Source of the DNA: Pseudomonas knackmussii B13
Lineage (GTDB): Bacteria; Pseudomonadota; Gammaproteobacteria; Pseudomonadales; Pseudomonadaceae
Reading direction: 5' to 3'
Assembly: GCF_000689415.1 (NCBI RefSeq)
Contig: NZ_HG322950.1
Coordinates: 248,001 to 312,000, forward strand
Length of the DNA: 64,000 bases
Numbering within the stretch: position 1 is the first letter of the stretch; each line of letters opens with the position of its first letter. The position numbers and the translations under genes were made by a program. Positions 10,116-19,335 of the stretch are shown here, piece after piece. The notes below the pieces were generated by a model. That model was not told the DNA's origin, made no database searches, and saw only the letters and a program-made list of their open reading frames with translations.

Positions 10116-11342
10116 GTGCTTCATCGTCCAGGCCAGGCGCTGTGGTCGCTGTTCCTGATTCCCCTTTGCCTGCTGGCGCCTTCGCTCCAGGCCCGGACCC
10201 TGGGCTTCGACGAGGCGCTGCGCAGCGCCTACGCCAGCAATCCCGAACTCAGCGCCGCCGGTCGCGCCATCGGCATCGCCGAAGGTGAGCGGCAGCAGGC
10301 CGGCTTGCTGCCCAACCCGACGCTGTCCTGGGACACCGAGGACACCCGCGCCGACAGCGCCATCACCAGCCTAAGCCTGAGCCAGCCGATCGAGCTGGGT
10401 GGCAAGCGCGGCGCGCGCGTCGCCTTGGCCGAGCGTGGGCAGGAAATCGCCGCCGTTGAGCTGGAGATCCGTCGCAACACCTTGCGCGCCGAGCTGCTGG
10501 AAGCCTTCCAGGCGGCATGGCGGGCCCAGGAGCGCGTACGCCTTGGCGACCTGTCGGCAGCGCTGGCACAGCGTGGTCTCAGTGCTGCCGAGGCGCGGGT
10601 GCGGGCTGGCAAGTCGGCGCCGCTAGAGGCGACCCGCGCCCAGGTGCAGCTCAGCGAGGTCCGCTTGGAGCTGCAGCGCGCACGGGTGGAGCGCGACGAC
10701 ATCTATCGTGTCCTGGCCAGCCTCATGGGCCAGGCCGAGCCAGACTTCGCCGAAGTCGGCAGAGCCGAGTCCACGCCGGCTCCGGAGCCGATGCCTCTGC
10801 TGCAGCGCCTGGACGACACGGCTGAAATGCGCCTGGCGCGCCTGCAGATCGATCAGCGCGACGCATCCGTGAAGCTGGCCCGCACCCAGCGCGTGCCCGA
10901 TCTCGATGTCACCCTCGGCAGCCAGTACGACCGCGTGGCCCGCGAGCGGGTCAACCTGGTCGGGCTGTCCATGCCGCTGCCGCTGTTCGATCGCAATCAG
11001 GGCAACCTGCTCGCCGAGACGCGCCGGGCCGACCAGGCCCGCGACCTGCGCAACGCCAGCGAGCTGCGCTTGCGCCGGGAAACCCGCCAGGCCATCGACC
11101 TGTGGCGTACAGCGCAGGACGAGGTGCGAACCCTGCGCGACAGCCAGCTGCCCGCCGCACGCCAGGCCGTGGACAGCGCCACCCGCGGCTTCGAGATGGG
11201 CAAGTTCGGTTTCCTCGAAGTACTCGACGCGCAGCGCACCCTGCTCGCCGTGCGCGACCAGTACCTGCAGGCGCTCGCCCGCCTGGCCGAGGCGCGCGGG
11301 CGCACCGAGCGCATCTACGGCGACCTGGCGGCGCCGCGCTGA
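10116..11342 (+). CDS. czcC: Outer-membrane factor of CzcCBA metal efflux
   Basis: 408 residues from GTG 10116, with AGAGG upstream. A signal peptide (LWSLFLIPLCLLAPSLQA) leads into two TolC-like OEP repeats: FDEALRSAYASNPELSAAGRAI..GLLPNPTLSWDTED and the second VPDLDVTLGSQYDRVARERVNLVGLSMPLPLFDRNQGN. These form a trimeric outer-membrane channel that accepts Zn, Cd and Co from CzcA through CzcB. The stop overlaps the start of a small frame (TGATG). First gene of the operon facing czcR, so probably CzcR-activated. Confidence 0.92.
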   Translation: MLHRPGQALWSLFLIPLCLLAPSLQARTLGFDEALRSAYASNPELSAAGRAIGIAEGERQQAGLLPNPTLSWDTEDTRADSAITSLSLSQPIELGGKRGARVALAERGQEIAAVELEIRRNTLRAELLEAFQAAWRAQERVRLGDLSAALAQRGLSAAEARVRAGKSAPLEATRAQVQLSEVRLELQRARVERDDIYRVLASLMGQAEPDFAEVGRAESTPAPEPMPLLQRLDDTAEMRLARLQIDQRDASVKLARTQRVPDLDVTLGSQYDRVARERVNLVGLSMPLPLFDRNQGNLLAETRRADQARDLRNASELRLRRETRQAIDLWRTAQDEVRTLRDSQLPAARQAVDSATRGFEMGKFGFLEVLDAQRTLLAVRDQYLQALARLAEARGRTERIYGDLAAPR

Positions 11343-11491
11343 TGCGCTGGCTGGCCGGCCTGCCGCTCGGCCTGACCGCGGCGCTGGCGCCGGGCAGCGG
11401 CGAGCACCTTCCCTTCCAGGCCGGCGCTGTCGCCGAGCACTGGTGCATCCATGACCTGTTCCGCGCCCTGGGCGTGATCGTTGGCGCCTGA
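11342..11491 (+). CDS. Small translationally coupled ORF between czcC and czcB
   Basis: A 49-codon frame beginning MRWLAGLPLGLTAALAPG at the TGATG overlap with czcC and ending EHWCIHDLFRALGVIVGA 27 bp before czcB. The start has a weak signal-like hydrophobic segment. No family recognised; it may be a coupled leader peptide, a CzcI-like remnant, or chance. Codon use is compatible with the neighbours. Confidence 0.35.
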   Translation: MRWLAGLPLGLTAALAPGSGEHLPFQAGAVAEHWCIHDLFRALGVIVGA

Positions 11492-11517
11492 GGCCGCGGG
11501 ACCTTCCGGGGGTATCC

Positions 11518-12690
11518 ATGAAACCGAAACAGATGAAGATCGCCGTCGCCGGGCTCCTGCTGCTGGCGCTGGGCGGCGTGGCCGGAATGACGCTGGGCCG
11601 TGTCGCCCAGGCGCCAGACGTACATGCCGACGGCGAGCAACACTCGACGAACACCGGCGAGGGGCATGACGAAGACGAGGGCTTGCGCCTGAGCGACGAG
11701 CAACTGCGCGCGGCCGGTGTCGAGCTGGCCACTGCCGCGCCGAGCGAGCTGGCCGGCCGCCTCATCCTGCCCGGCGAGATCGCCTTTGACGCCGACCGCA
11801 CCGCGCACCTGGTGCCGCGGGTGAGCGGGGTGGTCGAGCAGGTTGCCGCCGAACTCGGCCAGGCGGTCAAACGCGGTGACTTGCTGGCGGTGATCGCCAG
11901 CCCGCAACTGTCTGACCTGCGCAGCGAGCGGGCGGCGGCGCAGCGGCGCGTGGAACTGGCGCGCGTCACCCTGGCCCGCGAGCGGCAGCTGTGGGAGGAG
12001 AAAGTCTCCGCCGAACAGGATTACCTGCAGGCGCGGCAGGCGTTGCAGGAAGCCGAGATCGCCCTGGGCAATGCGCAGCAGAAGCTCGGCGCCCTCGGCA
12101 GCGCCGGCGGCAATCGCTATGAGCTGCGCGCGCCTTTCGACGGTGTCGTGGTGGAGAAGCACCTGGTGCCTGGCGAAGTGGTTGGCGAGAGCACTGCGGC
12201 CTTCACCCTGTCCGATCTGTCGCGGGTCTGGGCGACCTTCAACGTGGCGCCGCGCGACCTTGCCCAGGTGCAGGTCGGCAAGCTGGCGGAGGTCGAGGCG
12301 AGCGACCTGGGCAAGCGGGTGCAGGGGCGGGTGATCCGCGTCGGCAACCTGCTGGGCGAGCAGTCGCGGATGGCCAGCGCCCACGTGCTGCTGGACAACC
12401 CCGATGGCGCCTGGCGACCGGGGCTGCCGGTGCAGCTCTCGCTGGCGGGCACGGCACGCCAGCCGGCAGTCAGCGTTCCGCAGAGCGCGTTGCAGACTCT
12501 GGAGCAGCAGACCGTGGTGTTCGTCCGCCGCGACGGCGCTTTCGTCGCGCAACCGGTGCGCCTGGGGGTGAGTGACCAGGGCCAGGTGGAGGTTCTGCAG
12601 GGCCTGGTGGCCGGCGAGCAGGTCGCCGCCGCTGGCAGCTTCGCCCTCAAGTCGGAGCTGGGCAAAGCCAGCGCCGAACACTCCCACTGA
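11518..12690 (+). CDS. czcB: Periplasmic adaptor (membrane fusion) subunit of CzcCBA
   Basis: 390 residues. One N-terminal helix (IAVAGLLLLALGGVAGMTLG) anchors it. A His/Asp/Glu-rich stretch (DVHADGEQHSTNTGEGHDEDEG, residues about 36-57) may bind metal. The body has the barrel-sandwich motif LVPRVSGVVEQVAAELGQAVKRGD, a coiled-coil hairpin (ERAAAQRRVELARVTLARERQL) and the second lipoyl half ELRAPFDGVVVEKHLVPGEVV. The final residues AEHSH add more His. It links CzcA to CzcC. Good match to heavy-metal RND adaptors. Confidence 0.92.
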   Translation: MKPKQMKIAVAGLLLLALGGVAGMTLGRVAQAPDVHADGEQHSTNTGEGHDEDEGLRLSDEQLRAAGVELATAAPSELAGRLILPGEIAFDADRTAHLVPRVSGVVEQVAAELGQAVKRGDLLAVIASPQLSDLRSERAAAQRRVELARVTLARERQLWEEKVSAEQDYLQARQALQEAEIALGNAQQKLGALGSAGGNRYELRAPFDGVVVEKHLVPGEVVGESTAAFTLSDLSRVWATFNVAPRDLAQVQVGKLAEVEASDLGKRVQGRVIRVGNLLGEQSRMASAHVLLDNPDGAWRPGLPVQLSLAGTARQPAVSVPQSALQTLEQQTVVFVRRDGAFVAQPVRLGVSDQGQVEVLQGLVAGEQVAAAGSFALKSELGKASAEHSH

Positions 12691-12705
12691 CACCGAGTGT
12701 CCAGC

Positions 12706-15700
12706 ATGTTCGAACGCATCCTCCGTTTCGCCATCGAGCAGCGCTATCTGGTGCTGCTCGCCGTTCTCGCCATGGCTGCCCTTGGCGTCTTCAGCTACCA
12801 GAAGCTGCCGATCGACGCGGTGCCGGATATCACCAATGTCCAGGTGCAGATCAACACCGCCGCCGCCGGCTACTCGCCGCTGGAGACCGAGCAGCGCATC
12901 ACCTATCCCATCGAGACCGCGATGGCGGGCCTGCCGGGGTTGCAGCAGACGCGCTCGATCTCGCGCTCCGGCTTGTCCCAGGTGACGGTGATCTTCGCCG
13001 ACGGCACCGATCTCTACTTCGCCCGCCAATTGGTGAACGAGCGCCTGCAACAGGCCCGCGAGCAACTGCCCGAAGGCGTCGAGGCGGCGTTGGGGCCGAT
13101 TTCCACCGGCCTGGGCGAAATCTTCCTGTGGACCATCGAAGCCGCCGAAGGCGCGCGCAAGGAAGACGGTACGCCCTACACGCCAGGCGACCTGCGGGTC
13201 ATCCAGGACTGGATCGTCAAGCCGCAGCTGCGCAACGTGCCGGGTGTTGCCGAGATCAACACCATCGGCGGCGAGGCGCGGCAGTTCCAGGTCGCTCCCG
13301 ACCTGCAGCGGCTGGCCGCGCATCGCCTGACCCTGGCCGATCTGCTGGCCGCGCTGGAGCGCAACAACGCCAACGTCGGCGCCGGATACATCGAGCGCAA
13401 CGGCGAGCAGTTGCTGGTGCGCGCGCCGGGGCAACTGGGCGGGCTGGAGGACATCGGCAACATCGTGGTCAGCCGCCTCGACGGCACGCCGATCCGCGTC
13501 CGTGACGTGGCCCAGGTGCAGATCGGCCGCGAGCTGCGCAGCGGCGCAGCTACAGAGAATGGCCGGGAAGTCGTGCTGGGCACGGTGTTCATGCTGATCG
13601 GCGAGAACAGCCGCGAGGTCGCCCGCGCGGTGGGCGAGCGTTTGCAGCAGATCAACCGAAGCCTGCCGGCGGGTGTGCAGGCGGTGCCGGTCTACGACCG
13701 CACGCAGCTGGTGGACAAGGCCATCGCCACGGTGAAGAAGAACCTGGTCGAGGGCGCGGTGCTGGTCATAGCCGTGCTCTTCCTGTTCCTCGGCAACATC
13801 CGCGCGGCGCTGATCACTGCCATGGTGATCCCGCTGGCGATGCTGTTCACCTTCACCGGCATGTTCGCCAACCGCGTCAGCGCCAACCTGATGAGCCTGG
13901 GCGCATTGGACTTCGGCATCATCGTCGATGGCGCGGTGGTCATAGTCGAGAACGCCATCCGCCGCCTGGCCCACGCGCAACGCCAGCACGGCCGCCTGCT
14001 GACCCTGGGCGAGCGCCTGCACGAAGTCTTCGCCGCCTCGAAGGAGGCGCGCCGCGCGCTGGTGTTCGGCCAGCTGATCATCATGGTGGTGTACCTGCCG
14101 ATCTTCGCCCTCACCGGGGTCGAGGGGAAAATGTTCCATCCCATGGCCTTCACCGTGGTGATCGCCCTGGCCGGCGCCATGCTGCTGTCGCTGACCTTCG
14201 TCCCGGCGGCCATCGCCATCTTCGTCAGCGGCCGCGTGCAAGAGGAAGAGAACGCTCTGATGCGCCGCGCACGCGAAGCCTACGAGCCGGTGCTGGGCTG
14301 GGTGATGGGCCGGCGCGCCGGCGTCTTCGCCGCAGCTGTCGTACTGGTGCTGGGCGCCGGCCTGCTGGCGTCGCGCCTGGGCAGCGAGTTCGTGCCCAGC
14401 CTCAGCGAGGGCGATTTCGCCCTGCAGGCCCTGCGCGTGCCGGGCACCAGCCTGACGCAGTCGCTGGAACTGCAGCAAAGCCTGGAACGGCGCATCCTCG
14501 AACGGGTGCCGGAGGTCGAGCGCGTCTTCGCCCGCACCGGCACCGCCGAGATCGCTTCCGACCCCATGCCGCCGAACATTTCCGACGGCTATCTGATGCT
14601 CAAACCCAACGCGCAGTGGCCGGACCCGAAGAAGCCGCGCGAGCAACTGATCGCCGAGATCCAGCAGGCCGCCGCCGAAGTGCCGGGCAGCAACTACGAG
14701 CTGTCGCAGCCGATCCAGCTGCGTTTCAACGAGCTGATCTCCGGTGTGCGCAGCGACGTGGCGGTGAAGGTTTCCGGTGACGACATGGGCGTGCTGGAGG
14801 CGACTGCCGGGAAGATCGCCGCCGCGTTGCGCAAGGTCCCCGGTGCGTCCGAGGTGAAGGTCGAGCAGACCGGCGGCCTGCCGGTGCTGACCCTGGATAT
14901 CGACCGCGAACGCGCTGCGCGCTTCGGCCTGAATGTCGGCGACGTGCAGGATTTCATCGCCGTGGCCGTCGGAGGGCGCCAGGCCGGCACGCTGTTCGAG
15001 GGCGACCGGCGCTTCGATCTGCTGGTGCGCCTGCCGGATGCGTTGCGCAGCGATGTCGATGGCCTGGCGCGCCTGCTGCTGCCGGTTCCGGCCGGCGCGG
15101 ATGGGCGCATCGGCTTCATTCCCCTCGGCGAGGTGGCGCAGGTGCGGATGGTGCAGGGGCCGAACCAGGTCAGCCGGGAAGACGGCAAGCGCCTGGTGGT
15201 GGTCAGCGCGAACGTGCGTGGCCGCGACATCGGTTCCTTCGTCGCCGAGGCGCAGCAGCGTCTGGATGCCGAGGTGCAGGTGCCGGCCGGCTACTGGACC
15301 ACCTGGGGCGGCCAGTTCGAGCAGTTGCAGTCGGCGGCCAAGCGCCTGCAGATCGTGGTGCCGGTGGCGCTGCTGCTGGTCTTCGTGCTGCTGTTCATGA
15401 TGTTTGGCAACGTCCGCGACGGCCTGCTGGTGTTCACCGGGATTCCCTTCGCCCTCACCGGCGGGGTGGCGGCGCTGTGGTTGCGCGACATTCCGCTGTC
15501 GATCTCGGCGGGTGTCGGCTTCATCGCCCTGTCCGGGGTGGCGGTGCTCAACGGCCTGGTGATGCTGGCCTTCATCCGCAATCTGCGTGAGGAGGGGCTC
15601 GGCCTGGACGCGGCGATCCGCGAGGGCGCGCTGACCCGCCTACGGCCGGTGCTGATGACCGCGCTGGTGGCGTCCCTGGGCTTCGTGCCCATGGCCCTGG

Positions 15701-15837
15701 CCACCGGCACGGGTGCCGAAGTGCAACGTCCGCTGGCGACCGTCGTGATCGGCGGCATCCTCTCGTCCACCGCGCTGACCCTGCTGGTGCTGCCGGCGCT
15801 GTATCGCTGGGCGCACCGCCGCGCCGAGGACGCCTAA
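12706..15837 (+). CDS. czcA: Heavy-metal RND efflux pump, inner-membrane subunit
   Basis: 1043 residues from ATG 12706 (a GTG at 12697 is also in frame; homologues begin MFERI). Proton-driven export of divalent cations. Twelve membrane segments with two large periplasmic loops. TM4 has the HME-RND proton-relay segment SLGALDFGIIVDGAVVIVEN, with the paired acidic residues of the D-x(5)-D type diagnostic for Zn/Cd/Co exporters rather than CusA. Early motifs KLPIDAVPDITNVQVQIN and YSPLETEQRITYPIE are family hallmarks. Normal length and uninterrupted. Confidence 0.95.
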   Translation: MFERILRFAIEQRYLVLLAVLAMAALGVFSYQKLPIDAVPDITNVQVQINTAAAGYSPLETEQRITYPIETAMAGLPGLQQTRSISRSGLSQVTVIFADGTDLYFARQLVNERLQQAREQLPEGVEAALGPISTGLGEIFLWTIEAAEGARKEDGTPYTPGDLRVIQDWIVKPQLRNVPGVAEINTIGGEARQFQVAPDLQRLAAHRLTLADLLAALERNNANVGAGYIERNGEQLLVRAPGQLGGLEDIGNIVVSRLDGTPIRVRDVAQVQIGRELRSGAATENGREVVLGTVFMLIGENSREVARAVGERLQQINRSLPAGVQAVPVYDRTQLVDKAIATVKKNLVEGAVLVIAVLFLFLGNIRAALITAMVIPLAMLFTFTGMFANRVSANLMSLGALDFGIIVDGAVVIVENAIRRLAHAQRQHGRLLTLGERLHEVFAASKEARRALVFGQLIIMVVYLPIFALTGVEGKMFHPMAFTVVIALAGAMLLSLTFVPAAIAIFVSGRVQEEENALMRRAREAYEPVLGWVMGRRAGVFAAAVVLVLGAGLLASRLGSEFVPSLSEGDFALQALRVPGTSLTQSLELQQSLERRILERVPEVERVFARTGTAEIASDPMPPNISDGYLMLKPNAQWPDPKKPREQLIAEIQQAAAEVPGSNYELSQPIQLRFNELISGVRSDVAVKVSGDDMGVLEATAGKIAAALRKVPGASEVKVEQTGGLPVLTLDIDRERAARFGLNVGDVQDFIAVAVGGRQAGTLFEGDRRFDLLVRLPDALRSDVDGLARLLLPVPAGADGRIGFIPLGEVAQVRMVQGPNQVSREDGKRLVVVSANVRGRDIGSFVAEAQQRLDAEVQVPAGYWTTWGGQFEQLQSAAKRLQIVVPVALLLVFVLLFMMFGNVRDGLLVFTGIPFALTGGVAALWLRDIPLSISAGVGFIALSGVAVLNGLVMLAFIRNLREEGLGLDAAIREGALTRLRPVLMTALVASLGFVPMALATGTGAEVQRPLATVVIGGILSSTALTLLVLPALYRWAHRRAEDA

Positions 15838-15845
15838 ACGCAGGC

Positions 15846-15874
15846 AAAAAAAAGGCGCCCGCGGGGTGGGCGCC
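15846..15874 (-). terminator. Minus-strand hairpin terminator downstream of the porin gene
   Basis: GGCGCCC and GGGCGCC flank a 7-base loop, with eight A on the plus strand before the stem, so on the minus strand the stem is followed by T8. It could be a second terminator for the porin transcript or protect czcA from antisense reading. Confidence 0.5.
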
Positions 15875-16026
15875 TCAGGGGCCGTCTCTTACCAAAGGAG
15901 CGTGGTCGCTTCCGAGAGGGCCGTCAGTTCACGGATGAATGGCTGACCTGCACATTGAAACCCGGTGGGCCTAACAGGAAGCTGAGGCGTAAATGACGAT
16001 TCTGATAGGCGTTTCGCGCTCGCATG

Positions 16027-16051
16027 AAAAAGGCCCCCGCAGGGGCCTTTT
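16027..16051. terminator. Bidirectional terminator between czcA and the porin gene
   Basis: GGCCCC-CGCA-GGGGCC with A5 before and T4 after. It lies 14 bp past the porin stop on the minus strand and also faces czcA. Confidence 0.75.
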
Positions 16052-16064
16052 CGTTGCCTGGATT

Positions 16065-17390
16065 TCAGAGCACTTGCAGCGGGTATTCGACTATCACGCG
16101 CGTTTCGTCCAGGTCCGATTCGAAGGCGCTGGCGCGGGTGGTGGCCTGGCGGATGCGGAATGACAGGTCCTTGAACTGGCCGCTCTGCACCACGTATTTC
16201 GCCTCGATGTTGCGCTCCCAGCGCTTCTGGTCGGTCAACGGGTTGCCGTTTTCGTCGCGGCGCATGTAGGTGGCGTTGGCATGGCTGTAGTCGGCATCGG
16301 TGCCCTTGCCGTAGCGGGTCATGAAGCTCAGGCCCGGGACGCCGTAGGCGCTCATGTCGATATCGTAGCGAAGCATCCAGGAGCGCTCTTTTGGGGCGTT
16401 GAAGTCGCTGTACTGGATCGAGTTGTCCAGATAGATGCTGTCGGAGTGACGCAGGTAGTCGAAGTCGTTGTTGCCGTTGTTGCGCTGGTGGCTCAGGGCG
16501 AGGCTGTGGGCGCCGAAGCGTACGCCGAGCTTGCCGCTCCAGATGTTGGTGTTGAACTCGCCGAGCAGCTCGCGGCCGCCGTCGTCCACCGACTTGTAGT
16601 AGTTCAGTGCGCCGAACAAGGTGAGGTCGTCGGCCAGCGGATATTCCATCGAGGTGCCGGCGTAGTACTGCTTCCAGGTGTCTTGCAGGCGGCTGCCGTA
16701 GAGGCTGACGCTGAAGGTGTCGGTCAATGCGTAGTCGCCGCCCAGGTAGTCGAGGGATGCGGCGTCCACCGGGCCTGCATAGGTGGTGGCGAAACCGCCG
16801 CGTATCCGGCGCTCGGCCGGTTGGCTCATCGAGTGCAGGCGTCCGGCCTGCAGGCCGAGGCCGTCGATGCTGGTGTTGTTCAGGGTCACGCCGCGGAAGG
16901 TTTCGGGCAGCAGGCGTGAGTCACCGTAGTGCGCCACCGGGGTTGCCGGGAAGACGTCGCCGGCTTTGATCACGGTGTCGAACAGGCGCACCTTGGCGGC
17001 GCCGCCGGCCTTGGCATATTCGCTCTCGGTGCGGCCCTGGTCGTCTACCGGCAATACGCCGAAGGAGCCCTGTCCGCCGTTGCGCCCGTCGCCGCTGTCC
17101 AGCTGGAAGCCGAGCGTGGCGAAGGCATCGACGCCGAAGCCGACGGTGCCCTGGGTGAAGCCGGACTGGAAGCGGCCGATCAGGCCCTGTGCCCAGGCTT
17201 CGGAGTAGCCGTTGCCCTTGGGGCTGGACTGGCCTTTGCGGTCGTCGCGGTTGAAGTAGAAGTTGCGGTTGAGGATTTCCAGGCTGCTGCCTTCGAGGAA
17301 GCCCTCGGGCTTTTCCTCTGCGCCTGCCAGCGGGCTGGTGAGGCCGGCGGCGAGCAGGGTGAGGGCCAGGGGAATGTTCCGCTGTGTCAT
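16065..17390 (-). CDS. OprD-family substrate-specific porin
   Basis: 441 residues from ATG 17390 with GGAG 6 bases upstream. Sec signal MTQRNIPLALTLLAAGLTSPLAG, then the family start GFLEGSSLEILNRNFYFNRDD, followed by alternating beta strands and a C-terminal aromatic/hydrophobic ending (VIVEYPLQVL) typical of 18-stranded outer-membrane barrels. OprD members import basic amino acids or aromatic and carboxylic acids. The divergent neighbour is a C5-dicarboxylate permease, which suggests a matching organic-acid substrate; the exact member is not determined. Confidence 0.88.
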   Translation of the reverse strand: MTQRNIPLALTLLAAGLTSPLAGAEEKPEGFLEGSSLEILNRNFYFNRDDRKGQSSPKGNGYSEAWAQGLIGRFQSGFTQGTVGFGVDAFATLGFQLDSGDGRNGGQGSFGVLPVDDQGRTESEYAKAGGAAKVRLFDTVIKAGDVFPATPVAHYGDSRLLPETFRGVTLNNTSIDGLGLQAGRLHSMSQPAERRIRGGFATTYAGPVDAASLDYLGGDYALTDTFSVSLYGSRLQDTWKQYYAGTSMEYPLADDLTLFGALNYYKSVDDGGRELLGEFNTNIWSGKLGVRFGAHSLALSHQRNNGNNDFDYLRHSDSIYLDNSIQYSDFNAPKERSWMLRYDIDMSAYGVPGLSFMTRYGKGTDADYSHANATYMRRDENGNPLTDQKRWERNIEAKYVVQSGQFKDLSFRIRQATTRASAFESDLDETRVIVEYPLQVL

Positions 17391-18033
17391 CGATCGCTCC
17401 AGGAGTGGGCGGCTGCGCGCGTGCGCGCCGCGTTGTCGTTTTGCGTCCGCGAACGGCTGGCGCCGCGCGGGCGGAGTCCATCCTGATGACGGCGGGATAA
17501 CCCGAAGATGAGCGACGAATGACAATTCCGTCAGCTGGGGAACCGGCGGACAGGCGAAGAGTCGGGCTGGATGCTGGAGCGAAGGGGAGAGGCGGAGGAG
17601 GGGATCGTCATCCCCCCGGTGCCTGCGCGTCCGGGGGTGTGGACGGGGCACCGAGGCTGCGCGGCAGGAGCCGCCCTACATGGGGAAGGTAACGTCCCGG
17701 TCTTGTGGACAAGGACGAGAACCCTGCGGCCCACCGAGGGGTACCTGACATGGAGTCCCAGCAGGCACGGCAGGGTGGCGAAACGATAGAAGGCACCCTC
17801 CCGGCGGTCAATCGGAAAAATCGAATGGATGTTCGATATTCGCCCTTTGAATACCCCGGATCGGCGAATTTCGAGGGGCTTTCGTTAGCTGGCTATCGGC
17901 ACCCGACTATACTCGTTACCGAATGTGTCGGCGTTTTTGCCTTGCGCCAGAGCGCCGCCGACCCGATCCCGGCGGTCACAGGGAGGTCCGTCGAGCCCGC
18001 TCCGATAATGTCCTTACCTACAAGAGAGCTCGT
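17391..18033. promoter_or_regulatory. 643-bp divergent intergenic region, porin / dicarboxylate permease
   Basis: No convincing gene. Near the permease end, ATTCGCC (17838-17844) and GGCGAAT (17863-17869) form a 7-bp inverted repeat that could be an operator. TATACT (17908-17913) is a plausible -10 hexamer with only a weak -35. The central part is GC-rich and featureless to the eye. Confidence 0.4.
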
Positions 18034-19329
18034 ATGAACACTGTTCACTACTCAGCCGAGGAACGCTCCCGGCGGATCTTCGCCATCGTCGGTGCCTCCT
18101 CGGGCAACCTGGTGGAGTGGTTCGACTTCTACGTCTACGCCTTCACTGCCCTGTACTTCGCCCACGCCTTCTTCCCCTCGGACAACCCCACGGTGCAGTT
18201 GCTGAACACCGCCGGGGTATTCGCCGCGGGCTTCCTGATGCGCCCGATCGGCGGCTGGATGTTCGGCCGCATCGCCGACCGCGCGGGGCGCAAGACGGCG
18301 ATGATGATTTCGGTGCTGATGATGTGCGGCGGCTCCCTGGCCATCGCAGTGATGCCCACCTACGAGAGCATTGGCGTGCTGGCGCCGGCCGGCCTGTTGC
18401 TGGCGCGGTTGTTCCAGGGGCTCTCGGTGGGCGGCGAATACGGCACCAGCGCGACCTACATGAGCGAGGTCGCGCTCAAGGGCCAGCGCGGTTTCTTCGC
18501 CTCTTTCCAGTACGTCACCCTGATCGGCGGCCAATTGCTGGCGGTGCTGGTGGTGGTGATCCTGCAGCAGCTGCTGAGCAACGACGAGCTGCGCGCCTGG
18601 GGCTGGCGGATTCCCTTCGTGGCCGGTGCGATTACCGCGGTCATCGCCTTCTACCTGCGCCGTTCGCTGAGCGAGACGGCCAAGGACGAGAACCTCCATC
18701 GCAAGGAATCCGGCACGCTCACCGAGCTGTTCACCCACCACAAGCGCGCCTTCTTCACCGTGCTCGGCTTCACCGCCGGCGGCTCGCTGATCTTCTACAC
18801 CTTCACCACCTACATGCAGAAATACCTGGTCAACACCGCCGGGATGGACGCCAAGACCGCCAGCGGCGTGATGACCTTCGCGCTGTTCGTCTACATGTGC
18901 CTGCAGCCGGTGTTCGGCTCGCTCTCCGACCGCATCGGGCGCAAGACCTCGATGCTCTGGTTCAGCGTCCTGGGCATGCTCTGCACCTGGCCGATCCTCA
19001 GCGCGCTGAAGACCGTGCACAGCCCGGTGGCGGCCTTCGGCCTGATCATCCTGGCGCTGGCCATCGTCAGCCTCTACACCTCGATCAGCGGGCTGATCAA
19101 GGCCGAGCTGTTCCCGCCGCAGATCCGCGCGCTGGGCGTCGGCCTTTCCTATGCAGTGGGCAACGCGATCTTCGGCGGCTCGGCGGAATACGTGGCGCTG
19201 TGGCTGAAGAGCATGGGCGTGGAGGAGTACTTCTACCTCTACGTCTCGGTGCTGTGCGGCGTGGCGCTGGTGGTCTGCCTGCTGCTGCCGGACCTGCGCA
19301 AGGTCAGCTACCTCAACGACGAGGACTGA
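18034..19329 (+). CDS. MFS alpha-ketoglutarate / C5-dicarboxylate:H+ symporter (KgtP-like)
   Basis: 431 residues, about twelve membrane segments. It is KgtP-like along its length: IVGASSGNLVEWFDFYVYAF, the MFS loop-2 signature GRIADRAGRKTAMM, RLFQGLSVGGEYGTSATYM, ASFQYVTLIGGQLLA and LFPPQIRALGVGLSYAVGNA. In the metabolite:H+ symporter family these proteins take up 2-oxoglutarate and glutarate. The P. aeruginosa gene next to tonB1 (PA5530) is of this type. Divergent from the OprD-family porin, so the pair may form one uptake route across both membranes. Confidence 0.88.
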   Translation: MNTVHYSAEERSRRIFAIVGASSGNLVEWFDFYVYAFTALYFAHAFFPSDNPTVQLLNTAGVFAAGFLMRPIGGWMFGRIADRAGRKTAMMISVLMMCGGSLAIAVMPTYESIGVLAPAGLLLARLFQGLSVGGEYGTSATYMSEVALKGQRGFFASFQYVTLIGGQLLAVLVVVILQQLLSNDELRAWGWRIPFVAGAITAVIAFYLRRSLSETAKDENLHRKESGTLTELFTHHKRAFFTVLGFTAGGSLIFYTFTTYMQKYLVNTAGMDAKTASGVMTFALFVYMCLQPVFGSLSDRIGRKTSMLWFSVLGMLCTWPILSALKTVHSPVAAFGLIILALAIVSLYTSISGLIKAELFPPQIRALGVGLSYAVGNAIFGGSAEYVALWLKSMGVEEYFYLYVSVLCGVALVVCLLLPDLRKVSYLNDED

Positions 19330-19335
19330 CCGCGC

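Noticed and set aside
10951..14646. 1231-codon minus-strand open frame opposite czcCBA
   Set aside because: Mirror frame of czcC, czcB and czcA; no domain is recognisable, and the plus-strand proteins are complete and conserved.
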